Shown: positions 9,709-17,988, numbered from the stretch's first letter. The stretch is DNA of 64,000 bases from Polycyclovorans sp. (GCA_002706265.1 PAKU01000038.1:1-64000), one strand, 5' to 3'. Notes: generated by a model not told the origin, from the sequence alone. A program made the numbers and translations.

Positions 9709-9787
9709 CGTAAGGTGATGGGCATCGCGCAGCACCTTTCTGGTCGACTCCAGTGGGCACATCGCCCGCGCATGGCGCAAGGTGCGC
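9709..9787 (+). pseudogene. Relic of a bcp/PrxQ peroxiredoxin C-terminus
   Basis: Translation gives RKVMGIA, then after a frame shift near 9727-9731 STFLVDSSGHIARAWRKVR. This is the classic C-terminal stretch of thioredoxin-dependent peroxidase Bcp (family pattern: GI.RSTFLVD..G.IARVWRKV). Restoring two bases, so that GCGCAGC becomes GCGCGCAGC, joins the two halves as GIARSTF, so a 2-nt deletion is the likely lesion. Neither the catalytic cysteine domain upstream nor the true C-terminus is present. The fragment passes directly into transposase-like sequence. The recognition is from family memory, without alignment. Confidence 0.6.
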
Positions 9788-10020
9788 ATCGTGCCGGTGC
9801 TTGCCGACGAGGGCGTGTACCCCGCCTGTGCGGGAGCAGGTTCTGGCCAGCGAGTCCCGCTTCGCGCGGTTACAGCGGGCACACGGCCAGACCACTCGCC
9901 GCCACGCGCGGTACGTTCTCCCACGACCCACGACCCACATCGCCACCGCCCCGCGCCATGTGTGGTGCTGGGACATGACCTACTTGCCGGCCACGGTGAC
10001 GGGCCGGTGGTTTCACCTAC
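9788..10020 (+). pseudogene. Relic of an IS3-type transposase (DDE domain fragment)
   Basis: The sequence reads IVPVLADEGVY, then after 22 inserted bases (9821-9842, containing the hairpin CCCGC-CTGT-GCGGG) ASESRFARLQRAHGQTTRR, and then VWCWDMTYLPATVTGRWFHL. These match the helix-turn-helix spacer and the first catalytic Asp region (W-D-M-T-Y-L; Asp codon at 9972) of IS3-family OrfB. The fragment is cut off at about base 10020, inside the end of the opposite-strand sulP gene. No terminal inverted repeats were found. Nothing here is an intact gene, so the interval 9665-10016 is degraded mobile-element sequence. Confidence 0.75.
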
Positions 10021-11687
10021 GGCGACGGAGAATCGGCAGGGGCAGCGCGCAAGGACGCGATGTAGCGCAGCGCCTCGGACAGGTCCTTGAAATAGATGCC
10101 GGGCTTATCGCGGCGCACGATGTCGGCGCGGACCAGCTTGCGCAGCACGCCCACGCGCGCGCCGTTAAGCAGCACCTGAACGCCGCGCGCGCGCAGGCCG
10201 TCGATCGTGGACTCCAGGCGCTTCAGCCCCGTCGCATCCATGAACGGCACCCGCTCCAGCCGCAGCGCCAGGTAGCGCGGCTCCGGACGCGACCACGACA
10301 GCGCGCGCTCCAGCGAATCGACCGAACCGAAGAAGAACGGGCCGTCGATCGAGTACACCAGCACGTCGTCCGGCAGCGCCTCCAGTCCCGCCTTCGCGAG
10401 CTCCTGGCGCAGGCTCACCTGCTTGTGCTCGACCACCTCTACTGACGAACTCATCCGGCGCATGAACTGCATCATCGCCAAGATCACGCCGATGTTCACC
10501 GCCACCACCAGGTCAGTGAGGATCGTCAGCGCGAAGGTGATCAGCAAGATCGCCACGTCCGCCGGCGGCGCCTGGCGCACCATGCGGACGAAGCGTGGCG
10601 CCTCGCTCATGTTCCAGGCGACCACGAACAGGATCGCCGCCAGCGCGCACAGCGGCACCTTGCCCGCCCACGGCGCGACCACCAGCAGGATCAGCAGCAG
10701 CACCCCCGCATGCACGATGCCAGCGATCGGCGCGTTGCCGCCGTTGCGGATGTTGGTCGCCGTGCGCGCGATCGCACCGGTGGCCGCGATGCCGCCGAAC
10801 AGCGGCGCGACGATGTTGGCGATGCCCTGGCCGATCAGTTCCTGGTTGGAGTCGTGCCGGGTGCCGGCCATGCCGTCGGCGACCACCGCCGACAGCAGCG
10901 ACTCGATCGCGCCGAGCATGGCGATGGTGAAGGCCGAGGGGAGCAGCAGCATCACGTCGTCGAAGCCGATCGACGGCAGCTGCAGCGACGGCAGCGAACG
11001 CGGGATGGCGCCGAAGGTCGACTCGATCGTAGCCACGCCCGGAAGGTCGAACAGCGCCGCCACCGCGGTGGCGGCGATCATCGCGATCAATGGCCCGGGC
11101 ACGCGTGCCAGGCGCGGTATGCGCGGGCCATACAGCGCCAGCGCCAGGCTGCCCAGGCCGAGCAGCGCGGTTGGCAGGTGCATCTGCGGAAACACGCGCA
11201 GCAGCTGCCAGGCCTTGAGGTAGAACGGCCCCTCGCCCGCCGTTGGCAGGCCGAAGAAGTACTGCCACTGCCCCACCCAGATGATCACCGCGATGCCGGC
11301 TGTGAAGCCCACGATCACCGGCTCGGGGATGAAGCGGATCACCGCGCCCAGGCGCGCAAGCCCCATCGCCACCAGGATCACGCCGGCCATCAGGGTCGCC
11401 AACAGCAGGCCGCCGACCCCGAACTGCGCGACCACGCCGGCGAGGATGACGATGAAGGCGCCGGTGGGGCCGGCGATCTGCACCCGCGAGCCGCCGAACA
11501 GCGACACCGCGATGCCGGCGATGATCGCCGTGTACAAGCCCTGCTCCGGCTTCACCCCCGACGCGATCGCGAAGGCCATCGCCAGCGGCAGCGCGACCAC
11601 GCCGACGACCGCGCCGGCCGCGATGTTGCGCGGCCAGTTGCCCGGCCGCAGCAGGCCGGCGCGCGCGGCTTCGAGCACCGCGATCAC
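10017..11687 (-). CDS. SulP family anion transporter with STAS domain
   Basis: A 556-residue inner-membrane transporter. The N-terminal 400 residues hold about a dozen hydrophobic segments and the SulP signatures GAVVGVVALPLAMAFAIASG and QIAGPTGAFIVILAG. The C-terminal cytoplasmic STAS domain covers about residues 440-550 (VLVYSIDGPFFFGSV, VPFMDATGLKRLES). Sulfate, bicarbonate or other anions are possible substrates and cannot be told apart here. The GTG start overlaps the Xre gene stop (GTGA), so the pair is coupled. The stop codon lies within the IS3 relic, so the last residues (ADSPSP) may have been altered by that junction. Confidence 0.93.
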   Translation of the reverse strand: MIAVLEAARAGLLRPGNWPRNIAAGAVVGVVALPLAMAFAIASGVKPEQGLYTAIIAGIAVSLFGGSRVQIAGPTGAFIVILAGVVAQFGVGGLLLATLMAGVILVAMGLARLGAVIRFIPEPVIVGFTAGIAVIIWVGQWQYFFGLPTAGEGPFYLKAWQLLRVFPQMHLPTALLGLGSLALALYGPRIPRLARVPGPLIAMIAATAVAALFDLPGVATIESTFGAIPRSLPSLQLPSIGFDDVMLLLPSAFTIAMLGAIESLLSAVVADGMAGTRHDSNQELIGQGIANIVAPLFGGIAATGAIARTATNIRNGGNAPIAGIVHAGVLLLILLVVAPWAGKVPLCALAAILFVVAWNMSEAPRFVRMVRQAPPADVAILLITFALTILTDLVVAVNIGVILAMMQFMRRMSSSVEVVEHKQVSLRQELAKAGLEALPDDVLVYSIDGPFFFGSVDSLERALSWSRPEPRYLALRLERVPFMDATGLKRLESTIDGLRARGVQVLLNGARVGVLRKLVRADIVRRDKPGIYFKDLSEALRYIASLRAAPADSPSP

Positions 11688-11941
11688 GCGCCGCCGTCCG
11701 GCTTCAGGCGCACCCCGCGGCCGCCCGCGGCGCTGGGGCTGTTCTGGCCGATCAGCTCCACGCCCGCGACCTCCAAAGCCTCCACTACCTTGGTCAGCGA
11801 ACCGACCACACCGCGAACGTTGCCGCTGCTGGCCTCCATGCGCTGGATCGTGGGCACGGAAACGCCTGCCAGTTTGGCGAGGGTGCGCTGGTCGATGCCG
11901 AGCAGCGCCCGCGCGGCGCGCATCTGGGCAGCCGTCATCAT
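11684..11941 (-). CDS. Small Xre-type helix-turn-helix regulator
   Basis: An 85-residue DNA-binding protein with a single HTH: MRAARALLGIDQRTLAKLAG, then VSVPTIQRMEAS. A short tail follows (VVEALEVAGVELIGQN), as in many stand-alone Xre/Cro proteins. The ATG at 11941 is chosen because GGAG precedes it and the homology begins there; the frame is open much further upstream but reads as low-complexity sequence. It is translationally coupled to the SulP gene and has a palindrome just upstream, so self-regulation of the pair is likely. Confidence 0.85.
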   Translation of the reverse strand: MMTAAQMRAARALLGIDQRTLAKLAGVSVPTIQRMEASSGNVRGVVGSLTKVVEALEVAGVELIGQNSPSAAGGRGVRLKPDGGA

Positions 11942-11970
11942 GAACGCTCTCCGGTTTAAAATATTCTTAT

Positions 11971-11987
11971 TGATGTCTGGAACATCA
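11971..11987 (-). promoter_or_regulatory. Palindromic operator candidate of xre-sulP
   Basis: TGATGT-CTGGA-ACATCA is a perfect 6-5-6 inverted repeat about 30 bases before the Xre ATG. It lies next to an A/T-rich stretch (TAAGAATATTTT on the minus strand) that could hold the -10 element. It is the natural binding-site candidate for the encoded Xre protein. Confidence 0.5.
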
Positions 11988-12175
11988 CAAAGACCGTACC
12001 ATACTGCAACACGACGCTGGATGCCCCGCGCCCCGCGCCGCGGCAGCATGCGCCACCGTTTGCCTCCCATGACCTCATCCGCGCCCCTTCCCAGGCCACG
12101 ATGACCAGGCCCTCGGCGCACTGACCATCGCCGATCCCAACGTCGAGATCGGCGAGCGGTCCCACGGCCGACGGC

Positions 12176-13111
12176 TTACGTCGCGGGGCGGCTGGCGCCG
12201 GTGCCGTAGATCAGCCAGAGGCCGGTCGCGATGAACGCGGCCCCCACGAAATGCGCCGTCTGCAGCCGCTCACCGAGAAACAGCACGGCCAGCACGGTGC
12301 CGAACACCGGCATCAGATTGATGAACTGCCCGGCCTTGTTGGCGCCCATCAAGGCCACCGCACGGTTGAAGCACAGGTAGGCCAGCAGTGACGGAAACAG
12401 CGCCGTATAGGCCAGCGTGGCCAGGGTCACGCCGTTGAGCTGCACCGCGCGCACGTTGAGGTGTTCCCACAGATACAGCGGCAGCAGAATCATCGTGCCG
12501 ACCATGAAGGTGGCAGACAGCAGGCTCAGCGGGTGCACGTCGGGCCGCAGTCGCAGCAGCGCCGAATAGAACGCGTAGAAGGTCATGGCCAGCAGCACCC
12601 AGCCATCGCCGGGGGTCAGCGTCAGGTGCACCAGCCGCTGCCACTGCCCGCCGCTGACGATGACCGCAACCCCGGCCAGCGACAGCCCGAAGGCCACCAG
12701 CGCCCGCCAGCCCATCGGCTCGCGGAACAGCAGCCACGAGGCGACCAGAATCAGCATCGGCATGATCGACTGCATCAGCACCGCATTGGTCGCGGTGGTG
12801 GTGCTCAGCGCGTGATAGACCAAGGTGTTGAAGCTGGCAACGCCGAGAAACGCCAGCGCGACGATCAGGCCTTTGTGTGACCAGAGGGCGCGGGCGTCGT
12901 GCCGCAGGTGCGGCCGCGCCAGGCTCAGCACCAGCACGAAGGCCAGCAACCAGCGCCAGAACGACAGGCCCACCGGCGGCACGTCGGCGTGCACGGCCCG
13001 CCCCAGCACGAAATTGCCCGACCAGCAGAGCAGCGTGATGATCATCAGCAACACCGGCGACGACCAGAGGTACTGGCGCAGGCGCTGGGGTCGTAAGGGC
13101 GAATCGGGCAT
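12176..13111 (-). CDS. EamA/DMT family transporter
   Basis: A 311-residue inner-membrane protein with ten predicted helices arranged as two EamA repeats. The first spans about residues 20-145 (SPVLLMIITLLCWSGNFVLG), the second about residues 160-300 (WVLLAMTFYAFYSALL, FGTVLAVLFLGERLQ). Both repeats carry the conserved Glu-containing pattern before the last helix (FREPMGW, LGERLQ). Members export metabolites such as amino acids or drugs; the substrate is unknown. ATG 13111 is chosen over the TTG at 13135. The 234 bases between this gene and xre contain no convincing gene. Confidence 0.92.
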   Translation of the reverse strand: MPDSPLRPQRLRQYLWSSPVLLMIITLLCWSGNFVLGRAVHADVPPVGLSFWRWLLAFVLVLSLARPHLRHDARALWSHKGLIVALAFLGVASFNTLVYHALSTTTATNAVLMQSIMPMLILVASWLLFREPMGWRALVAFGLSLAGVAVIVSGGQWQRLVHLTLTPGDGWVLLAMTFYAFYSALLRLRPDVHPLSLLSATFMVGTMILLPLYLWEHLNVRAVQLNGVTLATLAYTALFPSLLAYLCFNRAVALMGANKAGQFINLMPVFGTVLAVLFLGERLQTAHFVGAAFIATGLWLIYGTGASRPAT

Positions 13112-13257
13112 GTCGGTCCAGAAGGGCGCTCGCAAACCGTGCCGGAGCGTGCAAAGGCCGCCATGGTAGTGAACGCCGGCCCGGCGTGAGCGCGGGGTCC
13201 GGGCGTTGGCGCGCCGCGACGCCGCGCCGGGCGGCAGCGCCGGCGTGGGCGACGTGG

Positions 13258-14259
13258 CTAGCCGCTCGCCGGCAGCGGTTCGGATTGCAGCGGCCCGGCC
13301 GCCAGCCCGCGTTGCCGCAGGTAGCTGACCAGCGTGTCGCTGTTGCCATGCGTGGCGAGCACGCGCTGCGCGCCACTTTCTTCGATGCTGCGCAGCAGGC
13401 CGGGCCAGTCGGCGTGGTCACTCATCACGAAGCCTTGGTCATAGGCCAGTCGGCGCGGCGTGTCGTCACGCTGCATCCAGCCGCTGGCAAAGCCGGTGGT
13501 GTACGGCGCGAAGCGGCGCATCCAGGGCGTGCCCCGGGCGCCAGGCGGCGCGAGGATCAGCCGGCCGTCAAAGCGCGTGCCCCGGGGCGGATTGCCCACC
13601 GGCGCGGTGGGCAGCATGCGCACCCCCGCCTTGCGGTAGGCCTTGACCAGCGGCGTCATGGCGCCGTGCAGCAGCACCGTTTCGTCGCTGTGGCGGGCAA
13701 GCTCGGCAAGAATCCGCTGCGCCTTGCCCAGCGCGTAGCAGAACAGCACCGCCGCCTGACCCTGTGCCTTGGCCGCCTGCCACCAGTCGATCATCGCGCC
13801 CACGGCCCGGGCCGGGTCATCCCATTGGTAGAACGGCTCGGCGAAGGTGGCCTCGGTGACCAGGGTGTCGCAGCGCACCGGCGTGAACGGGGCGCAACTG
13901 GGATCGGCGCAACGCTTGAAATCGCCGGTCGCCACCCAGACCTCGCCGTCCTTTTCGATACGGACCTGCGAGGACCCGAGGATGTGCCCGGCCGGGTGAA
14001 AGCTGACGCGGGTCGCCCCGAGCGCGAAGGCTTCGCCGTAGGGCAGCAGCGTCATCGGCGCCCGGGGCCCGAGGCGGATGCGCATCAGCTCGCCGCCCTC
14101 GCGCGCGCCCCAGTAATGGCCCATGCCGCCGCGCGCGTGGTCGCCGTGGGCGTGGGTGATGACGGCCTTGGGCACGCGTTTGGCGGGGTCAATCCAGAAA
14201 TCGCCGGGCGGGCAGTACAGACCTTCGGGGCGCAGCACGATCAGCGGCGCAGCACTCAC
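13258..14259 (-). CDS. MBL-fold exonuclease (ligase-associated DNA exonuclease-like)
   Basis: A 333-residue metallo-beta-lactamase-fold nuclease. The metal motif HAHGDH is at residues 36-41, after the typical opening LIVLRPEGLYCPPGDFWIDP. Later come AGHILGSSQVRIE, the ATGDFKR Asp ligand, LHGAM, and the C-terminal SDHADWPGLL and ATHGN motifs of the CPSF/beta-CASP-like ligase-associated exonuclease group. These proteins usually sit beside an ATP-dependent DNA ligase and an Lhr-type helicase, and neither is here. GTG 14259 is chosen because it overlaps the stop of the upstream glycosyltransferase-like gene (GTGA), so it is coupled to polysaccharide genes. Confidence 0.88.
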   Translation of the reverse strand: MSAAPLIVLRPEGLYCPPGDFWIDPAKRVPKAVITHAHGDHARGGMGHYWGAREGGELMRIRLGPRAPMTLLPYGEAFALGATRVSFHPAGHILGSSQVRIEKDGEVWVATGDFKRCADPSCAPFTPVRCDTLVTEATFAEPFYQWDDPARAVGAMIDWWQAAKAQGQAAVLFCYALGKAQRILAELARHSDETVLLHGAMTPLVKAYRKAGVRMLPTAPVGNPPRGTRFDGRLILAPPGARGTPWMRRFAPYTTGFASGWMQRDDTPRRLAYDQGFVMSDHADWPGLLRSIEESGAQRVLATHGNSDTLVSYLRQRGLAAGPLQSEPLPASG

Positions 14260-14996
14260 TGTTCGACCAGCGGCTTGAGCCAGGGCGCCGGACGCATCGG
14301 TCGGTACCACTTGGCGCCGGTGCCCGCGAGGGCCTCCTCGGGTTTGGGATTGCCGTGAAACACCAGCACGCGCGCCTGCGGCGGCGGCTGCGGCGTCTGC
14401 CACAGCGACCAGGGGAAGGTCGGCACGCAGTCGTACTTGTAGCTGGCGCACCACTTGTCGGGCCAGTAGGTGAGCAGGCCCTGCTGGCGCATCACGTCAC
14501 ACAGAAACTCCTGCTCGTTGCGGTAGCGGTCCTGCACGGCATGGCCCAGCGCCCGCAGGCGATCGAAAACGCCGTAGTCGCGGTCGGCGACATAGAAAAA
14601 GGTCGAGGTGTTCCCGGTCCAGCTGTTGCGATAGCGGAGGTTCTTGTAGTCCTTGATGACCGCAAACGCCGGGTCAAAGGTGAAGAAGTCGTTGAGCGGC
14701 TTGAGCAGCACCACATCAAGGTCGAGATACACCGTCGGCCCCTTGATCTGCGGGCGCAGCGCCGGGGCGAACAGCGTCAGCTTGCGCCACCCGTGGTTCA
14801 TCACCTGATTGCCCAGCACCGGCAGATCGGGAATCGGCACCACCCGCACCTCGTTGACGATGCCCTGGGCGTCGTCGGTGACGCAGATCAGCTCGAACGC
14901 GCCCTGCTGCACCCGCGTCAGCGCGCGAAACAGGCGGTTGACCTCGCTTGCCGGGTACTTGGTGCCCCATTTGGTGCAGATGAACTGGCGTTTCAT
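14256..14996 (-). CDS. Predicted glycosyltransferase (DLD motif, paralogue of the gene at 25318)
   Basis: A 246-residue soluble protein. It starts MKRQFICTKWGTKYPASEVN, then CVTDDAQG, and carries a DxD-type nucleotide-sugar motif in TVYLDLDVVLLKPL. Further conserved blocks are RYRNEQEFLCDVM, WPDKWCASYKYDC and VLVFHGNPKPEEAL near the end. The same block order recurs in the gene at 25318-26112, so the two are paralogues. The fold is probably GT-A, related to hypothetical glycosyltransferases of polysaccharide loci. ATG 14996 overlaps the upstream GT2 stop (ATGA). Donor and acceptor are unknown. Confidence 0.75.
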   Translation of the reverse strand: MKRQFICTKWGTKYPASEVNRLFRALTRVQQGAFELICVTDDAQGIVNEVRVVPIPDLPVLGNQVMNHGWRKLTLFAPALRPQIKGPTVYLDLDVVLLKPLNDFFTFDPAFAVIKDYKNLRYRNSWTGNTSTFFYVADRDYGVFDRLRALGHAVQDRYRNEQEFLCDVMRQQGLLTYWPDKWCASYKYDCVPTFPWSLWQTPQPPPQARVLVFHGNPKPEEALAGTGAKWYRPMRPAPWLKPLVEQ

Positions 14997-15922
14997 GCGC
15001 GCAAGCCTTTCAAATAATGTCCCACGATGGCAAAGCGTTGCTCCCAGCGTTGCAGAAGCGGCAGATTCGCCATGCCCAGCAGCCGCCAGTACCAGCCCAG
15101 TTCGCGCAGGCGGGGTTTCGGTTTGGTGCGGAACTCGGCCTTGGCACAGCTCAGCCACTGATCGGTGATGCCGGCGCGCTGCCGGTAGTGCGCCAGCATG
15201 CCGGCCACACGGTAGCTGTACCGGGCGTTCTGCAGGCGGGAACGCTGGTAGCCGGCCAGCGCATTGCGTTCGTGCTCGCGGTGGCCGACCAGCGGCTCGC
15301 CGATGTAGACCTTGTGCGCACCGAAAATGTCGGCGCCCACCACCAGACAGTCGTCCGGCCGCGTGACCCACTGCGTCGCCATCGCCGGTGGCAGGTCCAG
15401 CAGGCGGCCCATCAGCTCGCGCCGCAGGGTCAAGCCGGAGGTGGCCACGCCCTGCCAGCGGGGATAGAAGCTGCCCAGCACCACCGACAGGCCGAGGTCG
15501 CGGTCGGCGCCCGGCGCGTGCAGGTCACGCTCGACCGTGCCGAACAGCCGCATGTTGCAGAACACGAAGTCGGCCGAGGGCATCTGCTGGTAGGTGGCGG
15601 TGACGCGCGCCAGGTATTCGGGCGACCAGCGGTCATCGGAGTCGAGCAGGGCGATCACCTGGCCGCGGGACGCGGCGAAGCCGGTCCTCCACGCCGACAG
15701 TTGCCCGGCATTGGCCTGCTCGATCAGCCGGATGCCGGGCTGGTCTGCAAACGCGGCCCGCACGCGCGCCACCGAGTCGTCCGTGGAGCCGTCATCGACC
15801 ACGACAATCTCCAGCGGCGGCTGGGTCTGCGCCAGGGCCGACTGCACGGCCTCGACGATGTACGGCGCATAGTTGTAGCTGGAAACCAGAACACTGATCG
15901 TCGGGGGCAAAACGGTGGACAT
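14993..15922 (-). CDS. Glycosyltransferase family 2
   Basis: A 309-residue GT-A enzyme. The nucleotide-binding N-terminus reads ISVLVSSYNYAPYIVEAVQS and IVVVDDGSTDDSV, and the metal-binding DxD-like element is ALLDSDDRWSPEY. The second half carries the acceptor region and no membrane helix. It is the first gene of a three-gene minus-strand string (this gene, the DLD glycosyltransferase, the MBL exonuclease). ATG 15922 gives a normal GT2 start; upstream ATGs at 15964 and 15979 add residues without homology. It is divergent from the next GT2 gene, with 65 bases between, and probably transfers a sugar in O-antigen or capsule assembly. Confidence 0.9.
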   Translation of the reverse strand: MSTVLPPTISVLVSSYNYAPYIVEAVQSALAQTQPPLEIVVVDDGSTDDSVARVRAAFADQPGIRLIEQANAGQLSAWRTGFAASRGQVIALLDSDDRWSPEYLARVTATYQQMPSADFVFCNMRLFGTVERDLHAPGADRDLGLSVVLGSFYPRWQGVATSGLTLRRELMGRLLDLPPAMATQWVTRPDDCLVVGADIFGAHKVYIGEPLVGHREHERNALAGYQRSRLQNARYSYRVAGMLAHYRQRAGITDQWLSCAKAEFRTKPKPRLRELGWYWRLLGMANLPLLQRWEQRFAIVGHYLKGLRA

Positions 15923-15987
15923 GCACGGCTCTTGGGGGCGGACGCGCAGGCCCAGGGCGGCCATGCGAACCCTTATCATCCCCGAAC

Positions 15988-17022
15988 ATGTCGCGGAACG
16001 CTGACCCCTGCCCTTTGGTGTCCATCGCGCTGGCGACCTACAACGCCGGCGCCTATCTCGGCGAGCAGATGGATTCGCTGCTGGCGCAAAGTTATCCGCA
16101 CCTCGAAATCGTCGTCTCGGACGACGGCTCCACCGACGACACCCGCGCCCGGTTGGCGCGCTATGCCGCGGCGGATGCCCGGGTGCGGCTGCTGCCGCCG
16201 CAGGCCCGGCTCGGCTTCAACGGCAACTTTGCCCGCTGCTTCGCAGCGTGCCGGGGCGCGTACATTTCGCCCTGCGATCAGGACGACCGCTGGCACCCCG
16301 AGAAAACGGCGCGCCTGCTGGCCGCGTGTCAACGCCACGGCGGCGCCGCGTACTGTGACTCGACCTTCATCGACGACGCCGGGCGACCGTTGCGCCAGCA
16401 GGGCCGCGCCCGGTTCAGTGAACTCAAGGTGATGCAGAGCGATCCGCCGGCCCTGCGCCTGCTGTTTTCGAACTGCGTGTCGGGACATGCCCTGATGTTT
16501 CCCCGCGCGCTGCTGGCGCAGGTGGGTGTGGTTCCAGAAGGCGGCTATTTCGACTGGGCGATCGCCCTGGCGGCGCGCGTCAACGACCTGCCGCTCACCT
16601 ACCTTGATCAGCCCCTGGTCGCGTATCGGCGCCACCCCGCTGCGGTCACCGTCTCGGGCCCGCCGCCGCGCGCGGCCGGCAAGGCCGCCCGCCTGTGGGC
16701 GCTGCGCTGGGCCATGCTGGGCGCCGCGCTGGCACATCGCGGCGTCGCGTCAACCGGCCTGCCGAGCCCGCTGGCTTTCCAGTCGGTCCTGAAGGCGTGG
16801 CTGGACGGCTATTGCTGCCCGGCGATGGTGCGCACGCTGCTGCCGCATCGACACCAGGTGCTGCCCGAGCGCACGCCCGCCGCGCGCCTGTTGACGGTGC
16901 TGGGCCTGTTCTGGGGGTATCGACTGAGGGCTTTGATCAGGCCCCGGCGGTATCCGGCGATACGGCGCATCGGGCAGCGCGTCGAATTCGTGAATGCCGA
17001 CAGCCCGGCGCGCCGCCCCTGA
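15988..17022 (+). CDS. Glycosyltransferase family 2, rhamnosyltransferase-like
   Basis: A 344-residue GT2. Key blocks are VSIALATYNAGAYLGEQMDS, IVVSDDGSTDDTRARL, the donor/metal site SPCDQDDRWHPEK, and the catalytic-region FDWAIALAARV. The combination of ATYNGxxYLxEQ with CDQDDxWxPxK is typical of rhamnosyltransferases of the RfbN/WbbL type. That fits the rml genes nearby, but the acceptor cannot be predicted. The C-terminal 90 residues are basic and may dock at the membrane. It is the only + strand gene in this part of the cluster and is flanked by minus-strand transferases. Confidence 0.88.
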   Translation: MSRNADPCPLVSIALATYNAGAYLGEQMDSLLAQSYPHLEIVVSDDGSTDDTRARLARYAAADARVRLLPPQARLGFNGNFARCFAACRGAYISPCDQDDRWHPEKTARLLAACQRHGGAAYCDSTFIDDAGRPLRQQGRARFSELKVMQSDPPALRLLFSNCVSGHALMFPRALLAQVGVVPEGGYFDWAIALAARVNDLPLTYLDQPLVAYRRHPAAVTVSGPPPRAAGKAARLWALRWAMLGAALAHRGVASTGLPSPLAFQSVLKAWLDGYCCPAMVRTLLPHRHQVLPERTPAARLLTVLGLFWGYRLRALIRPRRYPAIRRIGQRVEFVNADSPARRP

Positions 17023-17037
17023 TGCCCCGCGGCGGGC

Positions 17038-17988
17038 TCAAGCGCCGCCGCTGACCCGCTTGCGGGCGTGTATCCAGTGCTTCAGCCGCTTGCGGCAACC
17101 CCGCAGCCAGTACCGCCACAGCCCTTTGCGCAGCGCCGGGATCAGGCGGGCACCGGGGCGCTGGGTGCCGAGTTCAAGGCCCAGCATCAGCTGCCGCCCT
17201 GCGGCCTCGCGCCCCAGGGTCCGCGCCAGTGACTTGCGGCCCAGCGTGAGGCAGTCCTGCTGGCGCTGGCGCAGCACGGCGGGCTCCAGGCGCAGCCGTC
17301 GCTGCAAGGCCTGCACCGGATCGCGATGCGCCGGCGATGACATGCCGACGCCCTCGCGATACTGCACCAGCGGCGTGTCGATGTACCGCAGGCCGCCGAG
17401 CAGCATGGCGCGATAGGCCAGCACCAGGTCTTCGTAGGCGTCGGGCTCGGTGATGGGGCCGAAGCGCTCGAACAAGGGACGCGTCCAGGCGTGGGTGGCG
17501 CCGATCAGGGTCGCCATGCGCCCCTGCCATTGCGCGGGATCGGGGTGGTCGTCGGTCAGGTGGGGGCGCAGCAGCGGACAGGTGATGCGCCCGGCTTGGT
17601 CGATGGTCTGTACCGCCGAATGGAAGGAATGTGCGGCGCCCGCGGCGTCCTGAAAGGCGCGCACCAGCGTGGTGGTCCGGTTCGGCAGCGAGATGTCGTC
17701 TCCCGCCGCGGCCACCAGCAGATCGGCATCGGCCAGCGCGTGCAAGGTGTTGACGTGGCGGATCAGCCCCAGGTTCTGGGGGTTGCGGTTGAGCCAGACC
17801 CGGTGTGGCCCGCGATAGTCCGCCGCGACCGCGCGCATGATGGCGAAGGTCTCGTCGCTGGACGCGTCGTCCGAAAAAATGATGTCCAGCGGTTGATAGT
17901 CCTGGTTCAGTGCGGCCTCGCAGGCCTGTCGCACCCAAGGCGCCTGGTTGTAGGCCAGCAGCACGAAGACGACGCGGGGTGAGGTCAT
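17038..17988 (-). CDS. Glycosyltransferase family 2
   Basis: A 316-residue GT2 with an N-terminal GT-A fold: VVFVLLAYNQAPWVRQACEA, IIFSDDASSDETFAIM, and VAAAGDDISLPNRTTTL in place of the usual DxD. The C-terminus is Arg-rich. The start shares one base with the aminotransferase stop (TGATG), making it the last gene of the string ketoisomerase, acetyltransferase, aminotransferase, GT. This order suggests it may transfer the 3-acetamido-3,6-dideoxyhexose made by the three enzymes before it; that is inference from coupling. Confidence 0.9.
   Translation of the reverse strand: MTSPRVVFVLLAYNQAPWVRQACEAALNQDYQPLDIIFSDDASSDETFAIMRAVAADYRGPHRVWLNRNPQNLGLIRHVNTLHALADADLLVAAAGDDISLPNRTTTLVRAFQDAAGAAHSFHSAVQTIDQAGRITCPLLRPHLTDDHPDPAQWQGRMATLIGATHAWTRPLFERFGPITEPDAYEDLVLAYRAMLLGGLRYIDTPLVQYREGVGMSSPAHRDPVQALQRRLRLEPAVLRQRQQDCLTLGRKSLARTLGREAAGRQLMLGLELGTQRPGARLIPALRKGLWRYWLRGCRKRLKHWIHARKRVSGGA

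Noticed and set aside
8021..9976. A 651-codon open frame on the minus strand opposite trpE
   Set aside because: It is Arg/Gly/His-rich with no domain, lies wholly over rpe-trpE, and reflects high GC at third positions.
10710..12104. A long + strand frame opposite sulP and xre
   Set aside because: Composition is His/Arg/Gln-biased with no recognisable motif, while the minus-strand genes carry clear domains and coupling.
12100..12175. Translated stretch ADPNVEIGERSHG upstream of the EamA gene
   Set aside because: It faintly recalls the start of a hexapeptide acetyltransferase but is too short and unsupported to call a relic.
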